Assembly (NCBI GenBank): GCA_964555685.1
Contig: CAZKTO010000029.1
Span: 1 to 33,544, forward strand
Source: CAZKTO01 sp964555685
Lineage (GTDB): Bacteria; Chloroflexota; Dehalococcoidia; SHYB01
Direction of reading: 5' to 3'
DNA: 33,544 nt
Under the pieces are notes generated by a model. That model had not been told where the DNA came from, ran no database searches, and worked only from the letters and a program-made list of their open reading frames with translations. A program made the translations under genes and the position numbers. This document shows positions 13,515 through 20,804 of the stretch, piece after piece. Every line of letters starts with the position of its first letter. The stretch's first letter is position 1.

Positions 13515-15848
13515 TCACACCTTTTCGAGGGGGGCGTAGGCCAGGAGCAGGCGCTTGACGCCGGTCTGGCCCGGAAATGCCACCGTGATCTCCTGGTCGG
13601 CGCCGTTGGGCGCACAGGCGACGACGACGCCCTCGCCGAAGACGCGGTGCTTGACGCGGTCGCCGGCGCGGTAGGGGGAGGGCGCCGGCGCCGTGCGCTG
13701 GGCCTGTTCGAATCGGGAGGCCATCGGCGTTGGAGTCCCGGTGGCTGCTTTCGGCCGGAACGCGGCGCCCGCCCAGGCGTCCCCGCCCCGACTCGCCGGG
13801 GCCGGCCGCCGTCCGGGCGTGGCGACCAGGTCGCTGGGGACGTCCGCCAGGAAGCGCGAGGGCGGGTTCGCCGCCCGCATGCCCATGGCCGCGCGGCGGT
13901 AGGCGCGCACGAGATAGAGCCGCTCCTGGGCGCGCGTCATGCCCACGTAGCAAAGGCGCCGCTCCTCCTCCATCTGGGCCGGGTCCTCGAACGAGCGGAC
14001 GTGCGGGAGGAGGCCCTCCTCCATCCCGATCATGAAAACGATGGGGAACTCGAGGCCCTTGGCCTGGTGGAGCGTGATGAGGGTCGTGGCGCTGGCCCGC
14101 GCTTCGAGGTCGTCCGTGTCCGAGACCAGGGCGACGTTCTCGAGGAAGGCGGCCAGCGGCGTGGTCTCTTCCCCCTCCCACCCCGGCGTGTCGGGGTACT
14201 CGCCCTCTCCTGAAGAGAGAGGGGAGGAAGAGCCAGAGAGACTGGCGGGACCGAGACGCGCCTGCTCCTCGGCGACGGTGCGCAGCTCCATGACGTTCTC
14301 GAGCCGCTCGTCGCCCCGGTCGTCGCTGGCCTGGAGGTGGTCGCGGTAGCCGGTGCGGGCCAGCACGTGGTCGATGAGCTCTGGCACCGTGCGCGTCCTG
14401 GCTTCCTGGGCCAGCTCGTCGATGAGGGCGCGGAAGGCGGCGAGGGAGCGCAGCGCGCGGGGGTTCACCTCCGGGCGCCCCGGCCTGTCGGGGTGCGCCT
14501 CGGCTTCGCCCGGCTGATCGAGGAGTTGGAGGGCGGTGTAGAGGGGTATTCCCTGGGCGCCGGCCCAGCGGGCCAGCTCGTCCAGGGTCCGCTGGCCGAT
14601 CCCGCGCGATGGTACGTTGACGATGCGCAGGAGGTTGACGTCGTCAAGGGGGTTGAGGACGAGGCGCAGGTAGGCCAGCAGGTCCTTGACCTCGCGCCGC
14701 TCGTAGAAGCGGGTGGCGCCCACGAGGCGGTAGGGCAGCCCGTAGCGGACGAAGGCCTCTTCCAGGGGCCGGGACTGGGCGTTGGTCCGGTACAGGATGG
14801 CGCAGTCGCCGTAGCGCCGGCTCTCCTTGCGGACCAGGCGCTCCACCTCGTCCACCACGAAGAGCGCCTCGTCCTGCTCGTTCCCGGCCTCGTGGACGGT
14901 GATGCGGGCGCCCTTCTGGTTCTCGGTCCAGAGGGCCTTGTCCTTGCGGGCGCGGTTGAGGGCAATGACGCGGCCCGCGGCATGGAGGATCGTCTGGGTC
15001 GAGCGATAGTTCTGCTCCAGCGTGACGACCTGGGCCTCCGGGTAGTCCTTCTCGAAGTTGAGGATGTTGCCGAGATCGGCGTAGCGCCAGGAGTAGATGG
15101 ACTGGTCCGGGTCGCCCACGACGCACAGGTTGCGGTGCCCGGCGGCGATGAGGCGCGCCATCTTGTACTGGCCCAGATTCGTGTCCTGGAACTCGTCGAT
15201 GAGGACGTGGACGTAGCGGCTCTGGTAGCGGTCGCGCAGCTCGGCGTTGGACTCCAGCAGGCGCACCACGCGCATGATGAGGTCGTCGAAGTCGGCGGCA
15301 TTGGCCATGTGCAGGAGCGTCTCGTAGCGCTCGTAGACACGCAGGACCACCTCGTCGAAGTAGCTGGCGCGGGTCATGGCGAACTCGGCGGGGGTGAGGA
15401 GCTTGGCCTTGGCGGCGGAGATCTGGTGGCGGACGGCCGGGGGCCCGAAGCGTTTCGGGTCGACCTGGGTGTCCTCCATGGCGCGCTTGACGAGGGCGAT
15501 CTGGTCCTGCTCGTCGTAGATGACGAAGTTGCGGTCGAGGCCCGCCGCTTCGGCCTCGATGCGGAGGAGGCGTGCGCCGAGGGCGTGGAAGGTGCCGAGG
15601 GCGAGCTCGGCGGCGGGCTGGCCCAGGAGGCGCTGGACGCGCTCGCGCATCTCGTGGGCCGCCTTGTTGGTGAAGGTGACGGCCATGATCCGGCGGGGCC
15701 GCACGCCGCAGACTCTGGCGAGGTAGGCGATGCGGTGGACGATGACGCGCGTCTTGCCGCTGCCGGGCCCGGCGATGACCAGCAGGGGGCCGTTGACGGC
15801 TTCGACGGCCTGGCGTTGAGCGGGGTTGAGCCCCGCGAGGAGGTCCAT
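13515..15848 (-). CDS. pcrA: UvrD/PcrA-type ATP-dependent 3'-5' DNA helicase
   Basis: This 777-residue SF1 helicase acts in nucleotide-excision and mismatch repair and in removing RecA filaments. Visible motifs are Q-motif LNPAQRQAV, Walker A GPGSGKT (27-33), GTFHALGARLLR, DEFQDTN, GDPDQSIYSWR, LEQNYRST, TLITLHQAKGLEFPIVF, VGMTRAQERLYL and a C-terminal Tudor-like GDRVKHRVFGEGVVV. Three low-complexity segments (about residues 452-457, 552-556 and 683-688) coincide with copies of the 16-nt palindrome, giving peptides such as AHPDRPGRPE and EYPDTPGWEGE. They lie in the 2B domain and the C-terminal linker. A near-leaderless promoter precedes the ATG. Confidence 0.95.
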   Translation of the reverse strand: MDLLAGLNPAQRQAVEAVNGPLLVIAGPGSGKTRVIVHRIAYLARVCGVRPRRIMAVTFTNKAAHEMRERVQRLLGQPAAELALGTFHALGARLLRIEAEAAGLDRNFVIYDEQDQIALVKRAMEDTQVDPKRFGPPAVRHQISAAKAKLLTPAEFAMTRASYFDEVVLRVYERYETLLHMANAADFDDLIMRVVRLLESNAELRDRYQSRYVHVLIDEFQDTNLGQYKMARLIAAGHRNLCVVGDPDQSIYSWRYADLGNILNFEKDYPEAQVVTLEQNYRSTQTILHAAGRVIALNRARKDKALWTENQKGARITVHEAGNEQDEALFVVDEVERLVRKESRRYGDCAILYRTNAQSRPLEEAFVRYGLPYRLVGATRFYERREVKDLLAYLRLVLNPLDDVNLLRIVNVPSRGIGQRTLDELARWAGAQGIPLYTALQLLDQPGEAEAHPDRPGRPEVNPRALRSLAAFRALIDELAQEARTRTVPELIDHVLARTGYRDHLQASDDRGDERLENVMELRTVAEEQARLGPASLSGSSSPLSSGEGEYPDTPGWEGEETTPLAAFLENVALVSDTDDLEARASATTLITLHQAKGLEFPIVFMIGMEEGLLPHVRSFEDPAQMEEERRLCYVGMTRAQERLYLVRAYRRAAMGMRAANPPSRFLADVPSDLVATPGRRPAPASRGGDAWAGAAFRPKAATGTPTPMASRFEQAQRTAPAPSPYRAGDRVKHRVFGEGVVVACAPNGADQEITVAFPGQTGVKRLLLAYAPLEKV
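13786..13801. repeat. 16-nt palindrome inside pcrA (copy 2)
   Basis: CCCCGACTCGCCGGGG, in the linker before the C-terminal Tudor-like domain of the helicase (codons about 683-688). Confidence 0.7.
14181..14196. repeat. 16-nt palindrome inside pcrA (copy 3)
   Basis: CCCCGGCGTGTCGGGG, translated on the minus strand as part of EYPDTPGW. Just beyond it, CCCTCTC (14203-14209) and GAGAGGG (14217-14223) form a second small hairpin, so the whole 14171-14224 stretch looks like an inserted repeat. Confidence 0.75.
14478..14493. repeat. 16-nt palindrome inside pcrA (copy 4)
   Basis: CCCCGGCCTGTCGGGG, translated as part of AHPDRPGRPE (codons about 452-457) in the 2B domain. Confidence 0.75.
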
Positions 15849-15860
15849 GGCTGCGGCTCG

Positions 15861-15869
15861 ATTATATCA
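15861..15869 (-). promoter_or_regulatory. Extended -10 promoter of pcrA, nearly leaderless
   Basis: The minus strand reads TGATATAAT. The expected start point near 15854 is only about six nt before the ATG at 15848, too close for a Shine-Dalgarno sequence, and none is visible. Confidence 0.65.
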
Positions 15870-15987
15870 GGGGAAAGAGCACCAAGACGCAAAAACTCGA
15901 ACGGGAAAGACCTAACCCCCGGCCGCCTTCCCGGCGCGGGAAGGGGACGTACGCTGCGGCACGAGAGCGGTTATTCGACGAAGACGC

Positions 15988-16167
15988 TCACCCTGTCCCC
16001 TGCTTTTGCTCCCTCGCGCAGGCTGCTCCATGGCCGCCGGCCCCGCGGATGCCCCGCGGGCGCTTCCGCCAGAGACCCCGCGGGACCAGCATCGCAGCCG
16101 CAGCGCCCAGCAGGGCAAGGGCGCAGCAACCAACTCCAGCGGCGACCGTCAAGAGTTCCACCGGCAC
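15988..16167 (-). CDS. Small membrane peptide with vicinal cysteines next to merA
   Basis: This 59-residue ORF starts at a GTG 35 nt after the merA stop, with AAAAGGA about 11 nt upstream. It encodes one strong membrane helix (about residues 5-28) containing a Cys14-Cys15 pair (GVGCCALALL), followed by a basic segment PRGLWRKRPRG and a polar tail with one more Cys. A Cys pair in the first helix is the hallmark of mercuric-ion carriers such as MerT and MerF, so a role in moving Hg(II) to MerA is plausible. It is shorter than MerF and I cannot match it to a named family. In another frame the 3' part reads GAKAGDRVSVFVE then stop, so a frameshift cannot be excluded. Confidence 0.5.
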   Translation of the reverse strand: MPVELLTVAAGVGCCALALLGAAAAMLVPRGLWRKRPRGIRGAGGHGAACAREQKQGTG

Positions 16168-16202
16168 GGCTCTCAGTTCCTTTTGTTATCTGTCCTCACG
16201 GC

Positions 16203-17639
16203 CTACTCGACGCAGCACGCCATCTTGGCAACGTCCCGCGTGAAGGCCTGGGCCACTCTTTTTATGCCTTCGCTCAGCGTAGGGAACACGTGCACGGTGT
16301 CCACGATGTCGTCCACGCTGAGGCCGAACTTCACCGCCAAAGTCGCCTCATGGATGAGATCAGCAGCATGAGGCGAGACGATATGGACCCCGAGGACCTT
16401 AGAGCTCCTGGGGTGGACCACCATCTTGAACACGCCCCGGTCCTCGTTGATGGTCATCGCTTTGGGTACCGCGCTCATGGAGACCGTCCGGCAGGAACAG
16501 GCCCCGAACCGCGTCATCTCCTCGTGTTCCGTAAGCCCCACCGAGGCCACCTGCGGGTTGGTGAAGACGGCGTGGGGCACGTGGTCATAGTTCATGGTAC
16601 GTACGGGCGTGGTCAGGGCGTTCTCCGCGGCCAGGGCCCCCTCTTTAGCGGCCACGGTCTCCAGGGGCATCCTTCCCACGCAATCCCCCGCAGCGAATAC
16701 ATCGGGGTTGTCAGTCTGGTAGTACTGGTTGACCTGGATGAACCCGTTCTTGTTCGCCTTCACTCCCGCCTTGTCTAAGACGAGGGCCGCCGTGTTGGCT
16801 TGCACCCCGGCGGCCAGCAAGAGCTCGTCCGCGACCAGCTCTTCGACGGTGGTGGCCAGCGAGCGCTTCCGCTGCACCCCCTGACCTCCGCGAATGGTGA
16901 TGATCTTCTTCCCGCCCCGTTCCTCGACTTTGTCCACCGTGATACCGATACGGAAGGCGATCCCCTCGGTTTCTAAGCACCGTTGCAGTTCCGCCGCGAT
17001 CTCCGGCTCGTGCTTGGGCAACACCTGGTCCATGGCCTCCAGCACCGTCACCTGCGTCCCAAAATGAGCGAACATCTGGGCGAACTCCAGGCCCAGCGGC
17101 CCGGCGCCAACGATCACCATCGCCTTCGGCAGATGGTCGAGCTGCATGGCTGTCACGTTATTGAGCCAGCGCACCTTGTCCATGCCTGGGACGGGGAGAG
17201 GTTTGGCGGATGAGCCAGTCGCAATCAAAACCTTCCTGCCTTTGTACACCTTCCCGCCGGCTTCGACCTCTATAGGGCCAACGAATCTGGCCTGCGCCTC
17301 GATCGACTCTACGCCTTCCAGGTTCTTCAGGACGTTCACGTAGTTGGCCTCGCGGGCCGACGCCACGAGGGCTTCCTTGCCGCGGATGGCCGCGCGAAAG
17401 TCGAAGGAGGCGCGGTGGCCATCGCCCAGTGCCTGGAAGCGCGGGTGCTGGGGATAGTACAGCTCATCGCCCAGCGCCAGAAGATGCTTGCTGGGCATGC
17501 AGCCCACATTCACACAGGTGCCGCCGATGGGGAGACCGTGGTTGATCATCAGCGCCGTCCTCCCCAAGTCCGCAGCCTTGGTAGCCGCGGCAAAGGCCGC
17601 TCCGCCGCCACCGATGATGATCAGGTCATACTTGGTCAT
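16203..17639 (-). CDS. merA: Mercuric reductase MerA (core form, no NmerA domain)
   Basis: This 478-residue flavoprotein disulfide reductase would reduce Hg(II) to Hg(0) with NADPH. It has the FAD-binding IIIGGGGAAFAAA, the redox pair Cys42/Cys47 in GGTCVNVGCMPSK, a second dinucleotide motif VIVGAGPLGLEFAQ, the FAD motif VFAAGDCVG, and a dimerisation domain. The diagnostic MerA feature is the C-terminal vicinal pair Cys475-Cys476 (MACCVE). The N-terminal heavy-metal-associated domain is absent, as in many MerA cores. GAGGAGG precedes the ATG, which overlaps the end of merR by 14 nt. Codons look less GC-rich than the neighbours', consistent with horizontal gain. Confidence 0.95.
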   Translation of the reverse strand: MTKYDLIIIGGGGAAFAAATKAADLGRTALMINHGLPIGGTCVNVGCMPSKHLLALGDELYYPQHPRFQALGDGHRASFDFRAAIRGKEALVASAREANYVNVLKNLEGVESIEAQARFVGPIEVEAGGKVYKGRKVLIATGSSAKPLPVPGMDKVRWLNNVTAMQLDHLPKAMVIVGAGPLGLEFAQMFAHFGTQVTVLEAMDQVLPKHEPEIAAELQRCLETEGIAFRIGITVDKVEERGGKKIITIRGGQGVQRKRSLATTVEELVADELLLAAGVQANTAALVLDKAGVKANKNGFIQVNQYYQTDNPDVFAAGDCVGRMPLETVAAKEGALAAENALTTPVRTMNYDHVPHAVFTNPQVASVGLTEHEEMTRFGACSCRTVSMSAVPKAMTINEDRGVFKMVVHPRSSKVLGVHIVSPHAADLIHEATLAVKFGLSVDDIVDTVHVFPTLSEGIKRVAQAFTRDVAKMACCVE

Positions 17640-18129
17640 GGCGTACCCTCCTCACCCTGCGGGTCTCTGCTGACGCTGGCTGCCGGAAGCCGCGCCGCGC
17701 CCGGTCGAGCGTCCGGTCTCCCAGGCCCAGCTCGCTCTCCTCGATGATGGCGCAGATGCGCCCGCCGGTGGGCCGGCAGTCTTCGAGGGCGCCGGATTGA
17801 CGGATCAGGCGCTGGAGCTCGCCGCGGAACTCCGTGAGACCTTGGAGCATCCGTTCCAGGTCTTCGAGCTTCTGCTGGAGCAGGGAACGAACGTGGACAC
17901 ACGTGGGGCGATGGCTATCGCCTAAGGTGAGGATGCTGCGGATCTCGGCCAGGGTGAGTCCGAGCCGCTGCGCGTTGCGGATGAAGGTCAAGCGATCGGC
18001 GTCGGATGCGCTGTAGACCCGATAGCCAGAAGGCGCCCGCCGCGCATGGGGCAGGATGCCCTTTGCCTCGTAGAACCGGACGGTCTTGGCAGAGACTCCC
18101 GCCGCTCTGGCTAGCTCGCCGATCCTCAA
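17626..18129 (-). CDS. MerR-family metal-responsive regulator
   Basis: This 167-residue protein has the MerR winged-helix domain (MRIGELARAAGVSAKTVRFYEAKGILP) followed by the long dimerisation helix. Cys77, Cys118 and Cys126 occupy the metal-site positions. Cys at 77 is the choice found in sensors of divalent ions (Hg, Zn, Cd, Pb), whereas copper/silver sensors have Ser there. It should bend the 20-bp-spacer promoter at 18157-18188 when metal is bound. The TTG start follows GGGGGTGG; the nearby ATG frame stops at once. Its end overlaps the merA start, so regulator and reductase are one operon, a self-regulated layout. Hg is the likely inducer by context; the symbol merR is reasonable but unproven. 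Confidence 0.88.
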   Translation of the reverse strand: MRIGELARAAGVSAKTVRFYEAKGILPHARRAPSGYRVYSASDADRLTFIRNAQRLGLTLAEIRSILTLGDSHRPTCVHVRSLLQQKLEDLERMLQGLTEFRGELQRLIRQSGALEDCRPTGGRICAIIEESELGLGDRTLDRARRGFRQPASAETRRVRRVRHDQV

Positions 18130-18156
18130 GCGCCACCCCCGCCGTGCATTGGTTAC

Positions 18157-18188
18157 AGTCTAAACCTTCCACTGCGGTGGAATGTCAA
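18157..18188 (-). promoter_or_regulatory. MerR-type promoter/operator with 20-bp spacer
   Basis: On the minus strand TTGACA (18183-18188) and TAGACT (18157-18162) are separated by 20 bp, longer than the usual 17 and typical of MerR-controlled promoters. The spacer holds the dyad TTCCAC-CGCA-GTGGAA (18167-18182). The string TTGACATTCC plus GGAAGGTTTA closely resembles the copA promoter bound by CueR. Transcription would start near 18150, about 20 nt before merR. Confidence 0.85.
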
Positions 18189-18238
18189 GGACAGGCCTGA
18201 GGCCTTGGTCTGCACGGCGTGGCAGGCCCGCGGGGCGC

Positions 18239-19153
18239 CTATTCGACGAAGACAGGGCTGCCGGGCGAGATGACGTGGCGCTGGCTGGCCATCTCCTCGC
18301 GGAGCCACTTGGGCAGGGCGAAGAGGCCGGCGTGCGCGAGGCCATCGTAGAAACGGAGCGCGGTGGTGACGCGCCGGGCGATGCGCCGGTCTACCTCGGC
18401 GGGCGAGAGGTCTGGCAGCGGGGCGCCCTGGCGGGCCATGGCGAAGCCCCAGTCGCTGCCGAAGGAGAGCATGTCGGCGCGGTAGGGATGGACGTGGCCT
18501 GCCGCGGCCTTGAGGGTGTTGCAGATGGCGGTGAAGATGCCGCCCATGCCGAAGCCGGCGGGCCCCGCCTGGGTCACGAGGATGCCGCCCGGCGCCAGCT
18601 TGCCCAGGGCCATGCGGTAGAAGTCCTGGGTGAAGAGGGCGAGGGAGGGCCCGCCCTCCATGGGGTCGGTGATGTCCATGACGATGACGTCGAGCCCGCC
18701 TTGGTGCTCCTCGAGGGCGCCCTTCGCGTCGCCGAAGACGAGGGTCGCGCGGGGGTCGTCGAAGGCGCCGCGGTGCCACTGGGGGAGCAAGCGGCGGCAG
18801 AGCTCGACGAGCTCACCATCGAGGTCGGCCATGACGGCGCGCTGGACGGTGCGGTGGGCCAGGACCTCCCGCAGGGTGGCGCCCTCGCCGCCGCCGGCGA
18901 TGAAGACCGAGCGGGGGCCGGGGTGCGCGATGAAAGCCGGATGGACGAGGGCCTCGTGGTAGATGAACTCGTCGGCCTCGGCGGACTGGGTCCGGCCGTC
19001 GAGGACGAGGGTGCGGCCCATGGGCAGGGTCTCGATGATGTCGACGGCCTGGTACCGGGTGCGGCCGGAGTAGACGACGGCGCTCAGCTTCAACTGGTGG
19101 TGGAGGCCGCGCCGGATCGGCTCGGTGAAGTAGGTGTCGGCGCCGGAGAGCAT
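18239..19153 (-). CDS. speE: Spermidine synthase-like aminopropyltransferase SpeE
   Basis: This 304-residue protein transfers an aminopropyl group from decarboxylated S-adenosylmethionine to a diamine or polyamine. The fold shows the N-terminal strand region with LVLDGRTQSAEADEFIYHEALVHPAF, the cofactor loop GGGEGATLREVL, and the catalytic-Asp motif DITDP. The acceptor (putrescine, agmatine or spermidine) is not readable; the loop GMGGIFTAICNTL and the DITDP variant suggest it may be a broad or thermospermine-type member. It starts 13 nt after speD, its substrate-supplying partner, and is clearly in the same operon. No strong ribosome-binding site is seen, which fits coupling to speD. Confidence 0.92.
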   Translation of the reverse strand: MLSGADTYFTEPIRRGLHHQLKLSAVVYSGRTRYQAVDIIETLPMGRTLVLDGRTQSAEADEFIYHEALVHPAFIAHPGPRSVFIAGGGEGATLREVLAHRTVQRAVMADLDGELVELCRRLLPQWHRGAFDDPRATLVFGDAKGALEEHQGGLDVIVMDITDPMEGGPSLALFTQDFYRMALGKLAPGGILVTQAGPAGFGMGGIFTAICNTLKAAAGHVHPYRADMLSFGSDWGFAMARQGAPLPDLSPAEVDRRIARRVTTALRFYDGLAHAGLFALPKWLREEMASQRHVISPGSPVFVE

Positions 19154-19166
19154 GGTGCCGTCCGGC

Positions 19167-19535
19167 CTAGACGGTGACGGTGACGAGGGAGCCCCGCTTG
19201 ATCTCGATGATCTCTGGGTCCTGGCAGTGGAACCGCCGGATGATCATGTCGGCGGCCCGGCGGGGGTTGAAGGCGGCGCCGCAGGTGAAGATGTCCACGG
19301 CGGCGTAGCCGTACTCGGGCCAGGTGTGGATGCTGAAGTGGGACTCGGCGATGGAGATGATGCCGGTGACGCCCTGGGGGGCGAACTGATGAAAGGACGC
19401 GCTCAGAACGGTGACGCCCAAGTCCCGCGCCGCGGTCAGGAGGGTATCGCGGACGAATGGGAGATCGTTGAGCTGGGCCGGGTCGCAGTCCCGGAGCTCA
19501 AGCAACAGGTGGGTACCAAGAGCATTCAATCTCAC
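19167..19535 (-). CDS. speD: S-adenosylmethionine decarboxylase proenzyme SpeD
   Basis: This 122-residue protein is a prokaryotic class 1B AdoMet decarboxylase. It cleaves itself at Glu64-Ser65 (IAESHFSIHTWPEYGYAAVD), turning the serine into the pyruvoyl cofactor. His70 and Cys85 (DIFTCGA) complete the active site. It makes decarboxylated AdoMet for SpeE. The start is a GTG with a G-rich stretch upstream. A promoter lies at 19569-19596, and speE follows directly. Confidence 0.95.
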   Translation of the reverse strand: MRLNALGTHLLLELRDCDPAQLNDLPFVRDTLLTAARDLGVTVLSASFHQFAPQGVTGIISIAESHFSIHTWPEYGYAAVDIFTCGAAFNPRRAADMIIRRFHCQDPEIIEIKRGSLVTVTV

Positions 19536-19568
19536 CCGCCCCCCGAAGAAAATCGCTCACAAACTGCC

Positions 19569-19596
19569 ATTATACGCGGTTTAGCGGGGGGCGCAA
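19569..19596 (-). promoter_or_regulatory. Promoter of speD-speE
   Basis: On the minus strand TTGCGC (19591-19596) and a perfect TATAAT (19569-19574) are separated by 16 bp. The start point near 19562 gives a leader of about 27 nt. Confidence 0.75.
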
Positions 19597-19607
19597 TACC
19601 CTCGTCG

Positions 19608-20630
19608 CTAGAGCCCCAAGGCCGCCAGGTCGGCCCCGGCGCGCAGCAGCTCCTTGTAGCGCGCCAGCTTCTCGCGGTGGTGGAAGGCCGGAGCCGTGAC
19701 GAACGCCTCGATGGCCGCCACCGTCTCGACCGTGGAGGGCTCGACGAGCACCAGGGGCACGCCGGCATCGGCCGCCCGCTCGCGGACGTAGGCGATGGGC
19801 TCCTTGCCGCCGGTGAGGATGAGGCAGCGCGTCGAGCCCTCCAGGGCGTTCCACTGGAGATCGGGGCGGTCGGCTCGGGTGACGAGCGCCTTGCGCTCCC
19901 TTCGCTCGTAGTAGTGCTCGCTCGAGTCGACGACCATGGCGCCGAGGAGGATGCTTTCGACGAGCTCGCCCGCCCGCTCCTCGTCGTTGAGGATGCGGCC
20001 GCCCAGGCGCTGGCTGTACTCGGCGACCGTGAACCCAAGGAGGAGCCGGTCCTCGGGCACGATCCCCAGGACCTGGATGCCGTGGGCCTCGAGGGCGGGC
20101 ACCGCATCCTCGCGGGCGATGCGCTCGCCGTGGGCGGGCACGGCGTTCAAGACGACGCCGGCGAGGCGAGCGCCGAACAGCTCGCGCAGGGCCGCGACGC
20201 GGCTTAAGTCCAGGCCCCGGCGGAAGCGCACGACGGCGACGACACGGGCGTCTACGAGCTCGGCGAGGTCGCGGGAGGCGGCGGCCGTCGCGCCCGACGA
20301 TGGCAGGCCCTCGACGAAGACCACGTCCTTCCCTGCGGAGACCTTGGCCCACCGCTGGGCAATCGCGCCGCGCAGATCGGCGCCAAGCCCGCTGGTGAGG
20401 GCCTCGGGGCTCTCCGCACGTGGCGCCAATGGGGCCGGATCGTCTCGGCCCAGGACCTGGCGGTAGAAGGCGGTGTCGAGATCGGGGGTCCAGCCCTCGC
20501 CCTCAGCGAGCGTCACCGGCTTGAAGTAGCCGGCCTTCCGGCCGCGGTCGGCGGCCAGCGCGGCAAGCGAGAGTGCGAGGGCGGTCTTGCCTTCGCCGGG
20601 CTCAAGGGAGGTGACGTAGAGGGTGGGCAT
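19608..20630 (-). CDS. BioD-like P-loop/DRTGG domain protein (Pta N-terminal type)
   Basis: This 340-residue protein begins with a dethiobiotin-synthetase-like P-loop domain: SLEPGEGKT at 8-16, then KAGYFKPV and VFVEGLPSSG. After about residue 210 comes a DRTGG-like domain (SILLGAMVVDSSEHYYERRERKALVTRADRPDLQWNAL). The same two domains precede the catalytic domain in long phosphotransacetylases such as E. coli Pta, but the acetyltransferase domain is missing here. Stand-alone versions occur in several phyla and have no firm function; a nucleotide-sensing role is inference. The ATG has no strong ribosome-binding site. It lies downstream of the divergent promoter region shared with the SDR gene at 20805. 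Confidence 0.82.
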   Translation of the reverse strand: MPTLYVTSLEPGEGKTALALSLAALAADRGRKAGYFKPVTLAEGEGWTPDLDTAFYRQVLGRDDPAPLAPRAESPEALTSGLGADLRGAIAQRWAKVSAGKDVVFVEGLPSSGATAAASRDLAELVDARVVAVVRFRRGLDLSRVAALRELFGARLAGVVLNAVPAHGERIAREDAVPALEAHGIQVLGIVPEDRLLLGFTVAEYSQRLGGRILNDEERAGELVESILLGAMVVDSSEHYYERRERKALVTRADRPDLQWNALEGSTRCLILTGGKEPIAYVRERAADAGVPLVLVEPSTVETVAAIEAFVTAPAFHHREKLARYKELLRAGADLAALGL

Positions 20631-20653
20631 GGACGGTCAGCGGGGCGGGCTCT

Positions 20654-20678
20654 GTGGTACGGAGGGTGAGTGTACCAC
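20654..20678 (-). promoter_or_regulatory. Extended -10 promoter with overlapping inverted repeat
   Basis: On the minus strand TGGTACACT (20669-20677) is an extended -10. GTGGTAC (20654-20660) and GTACCAC (20672-20678) form a 7-bp inverted repeat with an 11-nt centre that overlaps it and could be an operator for the DRTGG-protein gene. Confidence 0.5.
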
Positions 20679-20705
20679 GGGGGATAGGCCCTCTCAAGGC
20701 GAGAC

Positions 20706-20740
20706 TTGACGCTCTCTGGCCCGATACCTATCATCGGCCA
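20706..20740 (+). promoter_or_regulatory. Promoter and candidate operator of the SDR/crotonase genes
   Basis: TTGACG (20706-20711) and TATCAT (20729-20734) are spaced by 17 bp. TGGCCCGAT (20717-20725) and ATCGGCCA (20733-20740) form an imperfect palindrome across the spacer and -10, a good position for a repressor. The leader also has a perfect 8-bp stem, GGGCGGCG with CGCCGCCC, at 20761-20780. Confidence 0.65.
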
Positions 20741-20804
20741 GGATCATGCACCGTGCCCGTGGGCGGCGGGAGCGCCGCCCGGCGGGGCGCAGGAGGCGCA
20801 AGTC

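Noticed and set aside
15912..16133. Minus-strand 73-codon ORF starting MVAAPLPCW
   Set aside because: It overlaps the CC-containing membrane peptide in another frame, has no ribosome-binding site and shows only Arg/Ser/Gly-rich sequence; the frame with the membrane helix is the better choice.
14337..16778. Very long open frame (813 codons) on the plus strand opposite pcrA and merA
   Set aside because: It is a shadow: GC-rich codons leave the complementary frame open. The minus strand encodes clear pcrA and merA motifs, and the shadow has low-complexity Gly/Ala/Val composition with no known motif.
18239..18252. A 14-nt match (TATTCGACGAAGAC) between the speE 3' end and a site near 15971
   Set aside because: It corresponds to the codons for VFVE followed by a stop, and a short match of this kind can arise by chance or from a shared C-terminal end; it does not define a repeat or a recombination site.
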